Origin: Streptomyces ferrugineus
GTDB taxonomy: Bacteria; Actinomycetota; Actinomycetes; Streptomycetales; Streptomycetaceae
Assembly (NCBI RefSeq): GCF_015160855.1
Contig: NZ_CP063373.1
Location: 4,216,001 to 4,280,000 of the forward strand
DNA: 64,000 nt
Direction of reading: 5' to 3'
Part shown: positions 36,574-44,859 of the stretch, piece by piece
Position numbering within the stretch: position 1 is the first letter of the stretch
How the letters are laid out: each line of letters opens with the position of its first letter
The notes under the pieces: generated by a model
The model's database searches: none
Told to the model about the DNA's origin: nothing
The model's input: only the letters and a program-made list of their open reading frames with translations
Position numbers and translations under genes: made by a program

Positions 36574-37398
36574 ATGAGCGCGCGCCTGCGCGGGATCGCG
36601 CGGCAGACGGAACAGATCGTGGCGGCGGGCGGCTACCGCGCGCCCGGCGGCCATGAGGTGACCATCGGCGCGGCGATCGAGGCGGCGCGGGCCGGTACGC
36701 GCATGTACGGGCCCGGGCCGCTGCCGCTGCCCCGGATCTCCCGCATGGAGACGTTCTTCGAGGTCACGGGCGAGAGCAGCCTGGAGGCGGCCCGTCGGCT
36801 CGGCGCCGGGACCGCCGCATTGAACTTCGCCTCGGCCCGCAACCCGGGCGGCGGCTTCCTGAACGGCGCCCAGGCCCAGGAAGAGGCCCTGTGCCGCGCC
36901 TCCGCGCTGTACACCTGCCTGATCGAGGCCCGTGAGTTCTACGACCACCACCGCGCCCACCGCGACGCGTTCTACACGGACCGCGTCATCCACTCACCCG
37001 GCGTCCCCGTCTTCCGGGACGACCGAGGCGGCCTGCTGGACGAGCCGTACACGGCCGGCTTCCTGACCGCCGCCGCCCCGAACGCGGGCGTCATACGGCG
37101 CAGGACACCCGAGCGCACGGGCGAGTTGCCGCGGGCCCTGGCGATCCGCGCCGAGCGCGTGCTGGAGACGGCCGCCGTGCACGGATACCGGCGGCTGGTG
37201 CTGGGCGCCTGGGGCTGCGGGGTGTTCCAGAACGACCCCGCGCAGGTGGCGGGGGCGTTCCGGGGACTGCTCGGGCCCGGCGGACGGTTCGCCGGGGCCT
37301 TCGAGCACGTGGTGTTCGGGATCCTGGACCGCACACCCGACAGCCCGGTGCGCGCCGCGTTCGCCCGGGCGTTCCCGGAGCCTCAGGTCCAGCCGTAG
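36574..37398 (+). CDS. Bacterial-type poly(ADP-ribose) glycohydrolase (TIGR02452 family)
   Basis: This 274-residue protein has an N-terminal helical region and a macrodomain-like core. The PARG catalytic signature GGG-X7-QEE is present in NPGGGFLNGAQAQEEALC. VIHSPGVPVFRDD and LVLGAWGCGVFQNDP complete the ADP-ribose pocket. It should hydrolyse ribose-ribose bonds of poly(ADP-ribose), or de-modify ADP-ribosylated targets. ATG 36574 starts it. Its last 16 bp overlap the convergent PemK-like gene. Confidence 0.88.
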   Translation: MSARLRGIARQTEQIVAAGGYRAPGGHEVTIGAAIEAARAGTRMYGPGPLPLPRISRMETFFEVTGESSLEAARRLGAGTAALNFASARNPGGGFLNGAQAQEEALCRASALYTCLIEAREFYDHHRAHRDAFYTDRVIHSPGVPVFRDDRGGLLDEPYTAGFLTAAAPNAGVIRRRTPERTGELPRALAIRAERVLETAAVHGYRRLVLGAWGCGVFQNDPAQVAGAFRGLLGPGGRFAGAFEHVVFGILDRTPDSPVRAAFARAFPEPQVQP

Positions 37399-37829
37399 CG
37401 CTCGTGCAGCCGCCGCCTGACCAGGTTGAACCGCCCCCGGTCCAGGGCGCATGCCTCCCGGCGCATGCCCTGCTCGTGCAGCCGGAGGATGCGGTCCACG
37501 TCGACCCAGGAGTCGCGCCCCGATCGGTCCCACGGGCCGCTGCCGATAGCGACCCACTCCCGGTCCCCGTCATGCCGTTTGCTCGACAACTGCACGGCGA
37601 GGAACGTGCCGCGGGCCTCCCGTGCGACGACGAGCACGGGGCGGTCCTTGCCCCTGCCGTCGTTCTCCTCAAAGGGAACCCAGGTCCACACGATCTCGCC
37701 GGGGTCGGGGTCGCCGTCGTGCGCGGGGGAGTACTCCGTGCGCACCTTGCCGACCGCGCGGGGGTCGGCCTCGGTGGTGGCGGTGGGGCCGGAGCGGCCC
37801 GGTACGTTCTCGTCGGTAAGGGTGCTCAC
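37383..37829 (-). CDS. PemK/MazF-like protein
   Basis: This 148-residue protein has a disordered N-terminus of about 35 residues, then a small SH3-like barrel typical of PemK/MazF: GEIVWTWVPF, GKDRPVLVVAREARGTFLAVQLSS and WVDVDRILRLHEQGMRREACAL. MazF-type toxins cut mRNA. No antitoxin gene is adjacent, so this may be a solitary or domesticated member. It overlaps the PARG gene tail-to-tail by 16 bp. Confidence 0.72.
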   Translation of the reverse strand: MSTLTDENVPGRSGPTATTEADPRAVGKVRTEYSPAHDGDPDPGEIVWTWVPFEENDGRGKDRPVLVVAREARGTFLAVQLSSKRHDGDREWVAIGSGPWDRSGRDSWVDVDRILRLHEQGMRREACALDRGRFNLVRRRLHERYGWT

Positions 37830-37871
37830 GGGGGCACCTTAGGGGCCGGCCCATGAGCCGCGCGTGGCGGG

Positions 37872-39326
37872 TCACTTCTCGTCCAACGGCACCTTCCCGT
37901 TCGGGATGACCGCGCTGGGCGCCGTCTCCCCCCGCTGCGGCGGCCACAGCTCGTGCCACCGCAGCTCCGACTCCAACTGCGCGGCCAGCGAGATCAACAG
38001 CGGCTCGCTGTTCGCCGGCCCGAGCAACTGCCCGCCGACGGGCAGATCGCCCACGAACCCGGCGGGGACGTTGACACCGGGCCAGCCCAGCACGTTCCAC
38101 GGCCAGGCGTAGGGGCAGGCCGCGATCATCGCCCGGTCGGTGGCGAAGCCGCCGAGGCCGAGCATCGCGCCGATCCGGGGCGGGGGAGCGGCCGTTGTGG
38201 GCGCGAGGACGACGTCGTACGACTCGTAGAACCTGCCGATACGACGGTGCAGGACCGCCTCCGCACGCCGCGCCGCCCGCAGCGGGAGCCCGCCGAGAAG
38301 CCGGCCGAGGCGGGCGGCGCTGCGGGTGCGCGGGTCGAGCAGCGCGGGGAAGGGGACTTCGTCGGCCCACTCGGCGATACCGGCCGTCGCACGCGGGACG
38401 AAGGTCAGCCCGATCTGGCCGTACGGCGGATCGGCCTCCTCGACATGGTGCCCCAACGCGCTGAGCTTCTCGGCGAGTTGGACGATCCTGGCCCGCACCT
38501 GCGGATCGAGTCGGGCGGGCACGGCGGTGAATGGCGGCCTGAGGGAGAGCGCGACGCGCAGCCGGCCGGGGTCGCGGCCGACGGCCTCGCAGGCGTCGAC
38601 CGCGGGCGGTCGGTGGGGGTCGAGTTCGTGGTTGCCGGCGGCGGCGTCCAGCAGGAGGGCCGCGTCGGCGACCGTACGGGCGAGGGAGCCGTTGACGGTG
38701 ATGCCCTTGAAGGACTCGCCGCGCGGCCAGGTGGAGATGCGCCCGCGCTGCGGTTTGATGCCGATGAGGTGGGTCCAGGACGCGGGGATCCGCACCGAGC
38801 CGGCGCCGTCCGAGCCGAGCGCGGCGGGGACCAGCCCGGCGGCGACGGCGGCGGCCGAACCGCCGGACGAGCCGCCCGGCGTGTGGTCCCGGTGCCATGG
38901 ATTGCGGGTGGCGCCGAAGGCGGGCCCCTCGGTGAACGGCCACTGTCCCAGCTCACAGGTGTTGGTCTTGCCGACGATCACGGCCCCGGCCGCCCGCAGC
39001 CGCCGTACCGCCTCCCCGTCCTCGGCGACCGGCGGGAACTCCCCGCGGCAGCCGAACGCGGTCGGTTCGCCCGCGACGTTCATGTCGTCCTTCACCGCGA
39101 CCGGCACACCGAGCAGCGGCAGGCGCAGCCCGGCCGCGAGCTTCTCGTCCGCGGCCGCCGCCTCGGCGAGAGCGGCCTCGGAGCGCACCACCCGGAAGGC
39201 GTTCAGGGACTCCTGGCTCGCCTCGATCCGCGCGAGCGCCCCGGCGACGAGGGACTGCGACGTCACCTCCCCGCCGGCCAGCGCACGGGCGGACTCGGCC
39301 AGGCCTGCGGCACGGTCGGGCGTCAT
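37872..39326 (-). CDS. Amidase-signature family amidase
   Basis: This 484-residue enzyme carries the Ser-cisSer-Lys triad: Lys in VPVAVKDDMNV, cis-Ser and Ser in PGGSSGGSAAAVAAGLVPAALGSDGAGS. It hydrolyses an unknown carboxylic amide. It is not GatA: there is no gatCB context and the C-terminal segment (WNVLGWPGVNVPAG) is of the general amidase type. The start at ATG 39326 has a GGAGGTG site. A perfect palindrome, TACCGAACGGTA, ends 27 nt upstream. Confidence 0.92.
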   Translation of the reverse strand: MTPDRAAGLAESARALAGGEVTSQSLVAGALARIEASQESLNAFRVVRSEAALAEAAAADEKLAAGLRLPLLGVPVAVKDDMNVAGEPTAFGCRGEFPPVAEDGEAVRRLRAAGAVIVGKTNTCELGQWPFTEGPAFGATRNPWHRDHTPGGSSGGSAAAVAAGLVPAALGSDGAGSVRIPASWTHLIGIKPQRGRISTWPRGESFKGITVNGSLARTVADAALLLDAAAGNHELDPHRPPAVDACEAVGRDPGRLRVALSLRPPFTAVPARLDPQVRARIVQLAEKLSALGHHVEEADPPYGQIGLTFVPRATAGIAEWADEVPFPALLDPRTRSAARLGRLLGGLPLRAARRAEAVLHRRIGRFYESYDVVLAPTTAAPPPRIGAMLGLGGFATDRAMIAACPYAWPWNVLGWPGVNVPAGFVGDLPVGGQLLGPANSEPLLISLAAQLESELRWHELWPPQRGETAPSAVIPNGKVPLDEK

Positions 39327-39352
39327 ACGGGCACCTCCGGGACGACACTGTC

Positions 39353-39364
39353 TACCGAACGGTA
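39353..39364. promoter_or_regulatory. Palindromic operator TACCGAACGGTA before the amidase gene
   Basis: This perfect 12-bp palindrome lies just upstream of the amidase ribosome site. Words of this kind (TACCG-N2-CGGTA) are common TetR-family operators. No regulator gene lies beside it. Confidence 0.45.
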
Positions 39365-39458
39365 ACCTCCGGTCGCCGGGGGCGGAACGTTTTCGACCGG
39401 TGCGGCTCCCAGGTTCACCACAGGTTTCTCCCAGGTCTCGCCTCCCGTGCGCAAACCA

Positions 39459-39487
39459 TTGACGCGCCCGAGCCTCACCCCTACTTT
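39459..39487 (+). promoter_or_regulatory. HrdB-type promoter of the GH43 gene
   Basis: TTGACG (39459-39464) and TACTTT (39482-39487) are separated by exactly 17 bp. Transcription would start near 39494, about 83 nt before the GTG start. Confidence 0.6.
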
Positions 39488-39500
39488 CTGATCGAATTCC

Positions 39501-39513
39501 CGAACTACGTTCG
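39501..39513. promoter_or_regulatory. Inverted repeat CGAAC-TAC-GTTCG, putative operator
   Basis: It lies just downstream of the predicted GH43 transcription start, where a LacI-type repressor could block the gene. It extends partly into AT-rich flanks (TTCGAAA). Confidence 0.4.
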
Positions 39514-39576
39514 AAATGTCGGACGTTACGGACGTGTGCTTCGGGATCGTCCCTTGAGCCCCAGGGAGAGCCGCAC

Positions 39577-40965
39577 GTGACCAGACGTCCCCACACCCCG
39601 TCCCGCCGCACCCTGCTGCGCGCGATGGCCGCCGTGCCGGCCTCGGCGCTGATCCTGGGCGAGGCCCCCGGTCTGCTCGGCACCGCGCTGGCGGCCGCCC
39701 CGCCGAACGGCTCGGCCACCCGCTACTCGATCGTGCCGTTCCTGAACAGCAACGACGGGACCGTGAACGTCTACCAGTCGGACGACGCCACCGACTTCCG
39801 TCTGGTCAGGGCCTCCGCGTACACACCGCCGAGCAACCGCATCCGCGACGCGAGCATCATCAGGCACACCGACGGCTACTACTACATCACCTACACGACC
39901 CACACCTGGCAGGACACCAGCACCACCATCGGCTTCGCGCGCAGCAGCGACCGGGTCAACTGGACGTTCCTGTACGACTACCCGGTCCCGATCGCGGGCC
40001 TCTCCCGCGCCTGGGCGCCGGAGTGGTTCGTCGACAGCGACGGCAGCGTGAACGTGATCGTGTCGTGCTCGACCGCCAACGACCAGTGGATCTTCACGCC
40101 GTATCTGCTGAGGGCGACGAACTCCGCGCTGACGGCGTGGAGTTCACCTCTCGCGCTGTCCGGCATCGGCGCGAACCACATCGACACGTACATCGTGAAG
40201 ATCGGCTCCACCTACCACGCCTTCACCAAGAACGAGACGACCAAGTACATCGAGTACGCGACGGCGTCGTCGCTGACCGGCCCCTACACCATCTCGAGGA
40301 CCGGCGACTGGGCGGGCTGGGGCAGCTACCGCGAGGGCCCGTCCGTGATCCAGCTCGACAACGGCGCCTGGCGGATGTTCTTCGACGGCTACGGCGACGG
40401 CACGTACTACTACAGCGACAGCTACGACACGTTCGCCACCTGGTCGGCCCCGGCCGCACTGCCGGTCGTCTCCGGCACCGCCCGCCACTTCACGGTCATC
40501 AAGGAGACGGTCTCGGGCGGCCCGGCCCTGGCGAAGAACGTCACCCGCTCCTTCCGGTCGGGCAACTACTCCACCCGCTACTGGCAGACGCAGTCCTCCC
40601 TGCTCAACCTCCCGGTGGTCAGCGGCTCCAGCACCACCGCCGAGAAGCGGGCCGCCACCTTCACGGTCGTGGCCGGCCTCGCCGACGCCAACGGCTGCTC
40701 CTTCCGCGACGCCTCCGGCAACTATCTGCGCCACTACGACTTCCGAGCCCGCTTCGACCCGAACGACGGCACGTCGATCTTCGCCCAGGACGCCACGTTC
40801 ATCGCCCGAGCCGGCGCCCAGAGCGGCTCGATCCGCTTCGAGTCGTACAACTACCCCGGGTGCTACCTGCGGCACTACAGCTACCAACTGCGCGTGGACC
40901 GCACGGACGGGACGGAGCTGTTCCGGCAGGACAGTTCGTTTGTGCCGGTGGCGGCCTGGGCCTGA
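39577..40965 (+). CDS. Secreted GH43-like arabinan-acting glycosidase with AbfB (CBM42) domain
   Basis: This 462-residue protein starts at GTG 39577 (AGGGAGAG upstream). The Tat-like signal (SRRTLLRAMAAVPASALIL) precedes a five-bladed propeller (about residues 48-310). Candidate acidic catalytic residues lie in RIRDASIIRH, NHIDTYIV and YREGPSVI. The C-terminal 140 residues are an AbfB beta-trefoil that binds arabinofuranose, with two visible YLRHYD/YLRHYS repeats. It probably acts on arabinoxylan or arabinan outside the cell. Its final 43 bp are duplicated at 60116-60159. Confidence 0.88.
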   Translation: MTRRPHTPSRRTLLRAMAAVPASALILGEAPGLLGTALAAAPPNGSATRYSIVPFLNSNDGTVNVYQSDDATDFRLVRASAYTPPSNRIRDASIIRHTDGYYYITYTTHTWQDTSTTIGFARSSDRVNWTFLYDYPVPIAGLSRAWAPEWFVDSDGSVNVIVSCSTANDQWIFTPYLLRATNSALTAWSSPLALSGIGANHIDTYIVKIGSTYHAFTKNETTKYIEYATASSLTGPYTISRTGDWAGWGSYREGPSVIQLDNGAWRMFFDGYGDGTYYYSDSYDTFATWSAPAALPVVSGTARHFTVIKETVSGGPALAKNVTRSFRSGNYSTRYWQTQSSLLNLPVVSGSSTTAEKRAATFTVVAGLADANGCSFRDASGNYLRHYDFRARFDPNDGTSIFAQDATFIARAGAQSGSIRFESYNYPGCYLRHYSYQLRVDRTDGTELFRQDSSFVPVAAWA

Positions 40966-40966
40966 G
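40923..40966 (+). repeat. 44-bp direct repeat, left copy (3' end of the GH43 gene)
   Basis: This is identical over 44 bp to 60116-60159 in the same orientation, beginning CCGGCAGGACAG and ending GGGCCTGAG, and includes the GH43 stop codon. Flanks differ on both sides, apart from about 4 bp before a 1-nt gap. It is a candidate left attachment site of a 19.2-kb island. Confidence 0.9.
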
Positions 40967-41109
40967 CTGGGGCATTGCTGACCTGGGAAGTCGGCTTGAG
41001 GGATCCCGGCTGTGGCATGGGCGTTGAGCGTCGGATCGAGTCGCCGTCCGTGGGGAGGAGTGGGCTCCGTTGGTGAGTAGTCCGTGGTGCTAGCGAGTGG
41101 GCCTTGCGG

Positions 41110-41130
41110 TACGACATGGCACATGTCGTA
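41110..41130. promoter_or_regulatory. Perfect 21-bp palindrome
   Basis: Arms TACGACATG and CATGTCGTA flank GCA. The AT content is too high for a typical terminator of this genome and the form suits a dimeric repressor, but no gene start is near. Confidence 0.4.
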
Positions 41131-41299
41131 GGAACCGTCTTTGGGCGTCCACGTGGTCCGAAGCGGCACCGTTTGCGTAGGCGGATTCCCTGAGGTCCGG
41201 GAGCGTGTACGGAGTTGGTGACACGGGGCGTGACACGTGAGGCGCCTTTGGCGCCCTGGTTCGACAGGGATTCAGTGCAGACGGGGGCCTGATACGACG

Positions 41300-41327
41300 G
41301 GCCTCGCCGACTTGCTCCGGCGAGGCC
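41300..41327. terminator. Hairpin GGCCTCGCCG-N8-CGGCGAGGCC
   Basis: Perfect 10-bp stem with an 8-nt loop, 335 nt downstream of the GH43 stop. It may end transcription into the island or be a remnant of a lost gene's terminator. Confidence 0.45.
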
Positions 41328-41943
41328 GGTCGTGCATGTGCTGAGGCCGCCCTGGAAATGCCTCCGCTTCGGAGTTCAGAGGAGCGGGGGAGGGGCGACG
41401 TCGTGGTCGGTTGTCCCGGAAGAGACCAGGCGACCCCGTGACCTGCCACGCTGGGCGGCTGCGCGTCGCTGGCCTGCGCAGATGACCTTTCGGCTGTTTC
41501 GCGCTCGTGCCCGTTGACGCAACCGGAAGTCCCAGAGAAGTCCCACGGAACTCCCACTGCCGACGGCCACTCTTTCGGCGTTGTGCAGGGTGAGGATGAC
41601 GTCCCCTCGGGTGGTGTGGCCGGGTCGCCTTCGTGATGGCGCAGGTCCCGACGGTGATCGGCCCGGCATCCGCGAACCCGGCGGGGACGTCGCCGTGACC
41701 ATCTCGCGCAGCGGTCCGGGAGGTCCGGGAGTTGGTCGATCGTCTGGTTGCCGAGGGGGGTCCGTCCTGCCGACCTCGATGACGACGAGGTCGCCCCTTG
41801 AACCGGCTTCCGGAGATGCCGGCTCCCGGACGACGCCGGACGAGCCAGAGGTATACCTGGGCGGGTGGAGTCCGGGCTGTGGCTGCCCAGGTGGGCGTCG
41901 GTCCGGGACGGCTGGTGGAAGTGCCGTACCGGACCGATGGAGG

Positions 41944-43830
41944 TCACGCCTCGCGGGAACCCTCGTACATGGCCTCGATGGCCTTGGTGTACTCGCGCTC
42001 CACGACAGGCCGCTTGACCTTGAGGCTGGGGGTGAGCTCACCGTGCTCGACGTCGAGGTCGCGCGGCAGTACCGAGAACTTCTTGATGGTCTGCCACCGC
42101 TGCAGTTCGCCGTTGACACGCTGCACGAAGCCGTCGATCAACTCGTGCACCTGCGGTGACGAGACGACCTCCGCGTAGCTGCGGCCTTCGAGGTCGTGGG
42201 ATGCCGCCCACGGCATGATGACGGTCTCGTCCAGGGCGATCAGAGCGGTGCAGTAGTTGCGGCCGTTGCCGATGACCAGCACGTTGCTCACGAACGGGCA
42301 GACGGCCTTGAAGCGCCCCTCGATCTCCGTGGGAGCCACGTACTTGCCGCCCGAGGTCTTGAACAGGTCCTTCTTGCGGTCGGTGATCCGGACGAAGCCG
42401 TCGCCGTCGACCTCGCCGATGTCGCCGGTGTGGAACCAGCCGTCGCTCTCCAGTACCTCGTCGGTCTTCTCCGGAAGGTTGTGGTAGCCGCGCATGATTC
42501 CGGGGCCTCGGAGAAGGATCTCGCCGTCGTCGGCGATGCGGACCTCGGTCCCGGGAAGGGGTTTGCCGACGGTGCCGACGCGAAGGTCGTCGGCGGGGTT
42601 GACGGTGCAGGCGGCGCTGGTCTCGGTCAGACCGTAGCCTTCGAGGACTGGCACGCCGGCGCCGGCGAAGAAGTAGCCGATATCAGGCGCGAGGGCGGCA
42701 CTGCCCGAGACGCTACCGCGCAGATTGCCACCGAAGGCAGCGCGGATTTTGCGGTACACCAGCCGGTCGGCCAGGGCGTGCCGCACGGAGAGCCACAAAG
42801 GGACCCTGCTCCTCGCGGTCGCCGCCACGGTGTTCTGCTGCGCCCTGGCGTAGTCGCGGGCGATGCGCGCCGCCCAGAGGAAGATCTTGTACTTGGCGCC
42901 GCCCTCTGCCCTCGCCTTGCTCGCGATGCCGTTGTAGACCTTCTCGAAGATCCGCGGTGCGGACGCCATCACGGTGGGCCGGACGGCGGGCAGGTTGGTG
43001 ATGATGCGGTCGACACGCCCGTCCACGGCCATCACATGTCCGGTCCTGATCTGGCCGGATATCAGAGCCTTGCCGAAGACGTGGGACAGCGGCAACCAGA
43101 GGAACTGCACGTCGTCGGGGCGCAGCAGCCCGCTGACCTCCTGCGCGACACCCTGGTAGGACCAGCAGTCGTGGACGAGGCGAACGCCCTTCGGGCGGCC
43201 GGTCGTGCCGGAGGTGTAGATGAGGGTCGCAAGCTGTTCCCGCTCGATGGCACCGACGGCTGCCTCGATCGCGTCAGGGTGCTCTTCCAGATACGCGGTG
43301 CCGAGCTTCTCGAGTTCGGCGAGGGACAGCACCTCCAGGCCGTCCACGGGTGAGGCGTCCGCCTGTGGGTCGAAGAGGATTGCGTGGTCGAGGCCGGGCA
43401 GGCGGTCGGCATGGGCGACCGCCTTGGCCAGCTGCCCGACGTTCTTGACGAAGATCGCCCGGCTGCCTGAGTCGGCGAGGATGTACGCCGTCTCGTCGGC
43501 ATTGGTGCTGGGGTAGACGGCGGTGGCGGCAGCGCCCGCGCACATGACGCCCATGTCGGCCAGGATCCATTCCACGCGAGTGGAGGAGATCGCCACACGC
43601 TCCTCGGGACGCACCCCAAGTGCAAGAAGGCCGGCCGCGATCACCTTGACCCGCGCGCCGGTCTGCGCCCAGGTCAGCGAGTGCCACTGCTCGGTGCCGG
43701 AAGAAGCGCCGTCGTCGACAGGCGTGGGGTAGCGGTAAGCCTCCAAGTCGGGCGTGGCCCGGACTCTTGAGAGGAAGAGGTGCGCCACGGAAACGGGGCG
43801 GCTTTCAAGAAGGGACTGCGCGGAACTCAC
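41944..43830 (-). CDS. Long-chain fatty-acid--CoA ligase (FadD15-like)
   Basis: This 628-residue AMP-forming ligase activates fatty acids with ATP and CoA. Motifs are TLIYTSGTTGRPKGV (P-loop), YGLTETSA, GWFHTGDIGEVDGDGFVRITDRKKDLFKTSGGKYVAP, and a C-terminal AMP-binding domain. Length and sequence fit the actinobacterial long-chain type. The ATG at 43830 is preceded by a possible operator (43869-43885). It is the first intact gene of the island. Confidence 0.94.
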   Translation of the reverse strand: MSSAQSLLESRPVSVAHLFLSRVRATPDLEAYRYPTPVDDGASSGTEQWHSLTWAQTGARVKVIAAGLLALGVRPEERVAISSTRVEWILADMGVMCAGAAATAVYPSTNADETAYILADSGSRAIFVKNVGQLAKAVAHADRLPGLDHAILFDPQADASPVDGLEVLSLAELEKLGTAYLEEHPDAIEAAVGAIEREQLATLIYTSGTTGRPKGVRLVHDCWSYQGVAQEVSGLLRPDDVQFLWLPLSHVFGKALISGQIRTGHVMAVDGRVDRIITNLPAVRPTVMASAPRIFEKVYNGIASKARAEGGAKYKIFLWAARIARDYARAQQNTVAATARSRVPLWLSVRHALADRLVYRKIRAAFGGNLRGSVSGSAALAPDIGYFFAGAGVPVLEGYGLTETSAACTVNPADDLRVGTVGKPLPGTEVRIADDGEILLRGPGIMRGYHNLPEKTDEVLESDGWFHTGDIGEVDGDGFVRITDRKKDLFKTSGGKYVAPTEIEGRFKAVCPFVSNVLVIGNGRNYCTALIALDETVIMPWAASHDLEGRSYAEVVSSPQVHELIDGFVQRVNGELQRWQTIKKFSVLPRDLDVEHGELTPSLKVKRPVVEREYTKAIEAMYEGSREA

Positions 43831-43868
43831 AACGACCTCCGTGCCCGGATGCGCCCATCCAGAGACTT

Positions 43869-43885
43869 GTTAACTGACTGGTAAC
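43869..43885. promoter_or_regulatory. Imperfect dyad GTTAAC-N5-GGTAAC before the acyl-CoA ligase gene
   Basis: The dyad lies 39-55 nt upstream of the start in an AT-rich pocket. It resembles operators of TetR-type fatty-acid regulators. No such regulator is adjacent. Confidence 0.4.
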
Positions 43886-44859
43886 TCGTAAGCAGAGCTG
43901 AGATTAGAGGCAAAACAGCCGACGCGCGAAGTGCATCTGCTCAGACGGCGAGCCACCGAGCCGACCTCTTCGAAGCCGCGCCAGCACGATAGACCCCCTC
44001 GCTCACACGCCCGTTCCGGCCCGACACCCCACGCCGAAATGCCGTAGCACAATAGGTCCTTCTACCGACACCACCGATCTGGTGGCGCCTCCGTGCCTGT
44101 AGCGGCAAACACGGTCGACAGTGAGTAGTCCGAGGGCGGTCCATCCGCGTGTCGCGTACCTGCGCCGCTCGTTCCTCCCAGCGTCTTCGAGGCGGCGCCG
44201 GACCTGCGTCGAGCCGAGCAGCGCGTCGTCATCCCACAAGACGATTCGGGCAGTGCTGGCCATACGCAACACGACTTCCCGAGCATCGGCTCTGGAAGTT
44301 CGGTACGGACCCCTGCCGGTGGGCGCAAACAAGCGTGAAGTCGGCGAGGCCGTAGGGCCGTCCGTCCATCTCGAGTGGCACCCGGTGGAAGCCGGGGCGG
44401 TAGCGGGTGTACTGACGGGGCCGTGGGACGGGCGTCGGATGCTGTTCACCAAGGGGCAGGCCGCGGGCGGTCAGTTCGAGGTCTTCGGCGTGAGGCGCTA
44501 CGACATGCTCCCGTACGACCTGGGGCAGGGGCACGCTGTCAGATCCCTGCTGAATCGCGGTCTTGGGCCCGGTCCCACGCCGTGCTGAGAGCGCGCGCCA
44601 AGCGAGGCGCTGCGGCTGTGCGCGACCCTCACGTACACCAACGGAGGACCAACGGAACGGTCTTCCCTCAGACTGCTGCGCTGATGAGTCTTCGATGAAT
44701 CGCCGACCGTGGGTGCGCTGCGCGCCGTTCGTCAATGCGCTACAGCAGTGGGTGGAACGTGTAGCGACGGCCTGGTCGAGCGGGCAGAAGCCCAGGGCGG
44801 GAGGCCGCTCCCCAGACGGCCCGCCACGGTGGAACGGCGTATGAGGGTTCGTCGGCTGG
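43886..44859. other. Gene-poor stretch, possibly decayed coding sequence
   Basis: Nearly 1 kb lies between the acyl-CoA ligase and DUF475 genes. The longest plus-strand frame, 44121-44588 (155 residues, FEVFGVRRYDMLPYD), has mixed codon bias and no recognised domain. Minus-strand frames overlap it with equal weight. I cannot support a gene; decay of a former gene is the likeliest reading. Confidence 0.5.

Larger units (their letters stand above)
40967..41943. other. Gene-poor stretch with palindromes; no supported gene
   Basis: In 977 bp no reading frame has convincing codon bias or a known domain. It holds a perfect 21-bp palindrome (arms TACGACATG, 41110-41130), a 10-bp-arm hairpin (41300-41327) and three near-repeats of GAAGTCCCA (41526-41557). 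Broken open frames on both strands between 41500 and 41940 suggest decayed coding sequence that I cannot identify. Confidence 0.6.

Noticed and set aside
37383..37829. A complete PemK/MazF toxin-antitoxin pair
   Set aside because: No small antitoxin frame with a ribosome site lies upstream of the PemK-like gene; the neighbours are an amidase and a PARG gene.
41090..41947. 285-residue minus-strand frame in the gap after the GH43 gene
   Set aside because: Ser/Pro/Arg-rich with no domain, no ribosome site and poor codon bias; it overlaps palindromes and repeats.
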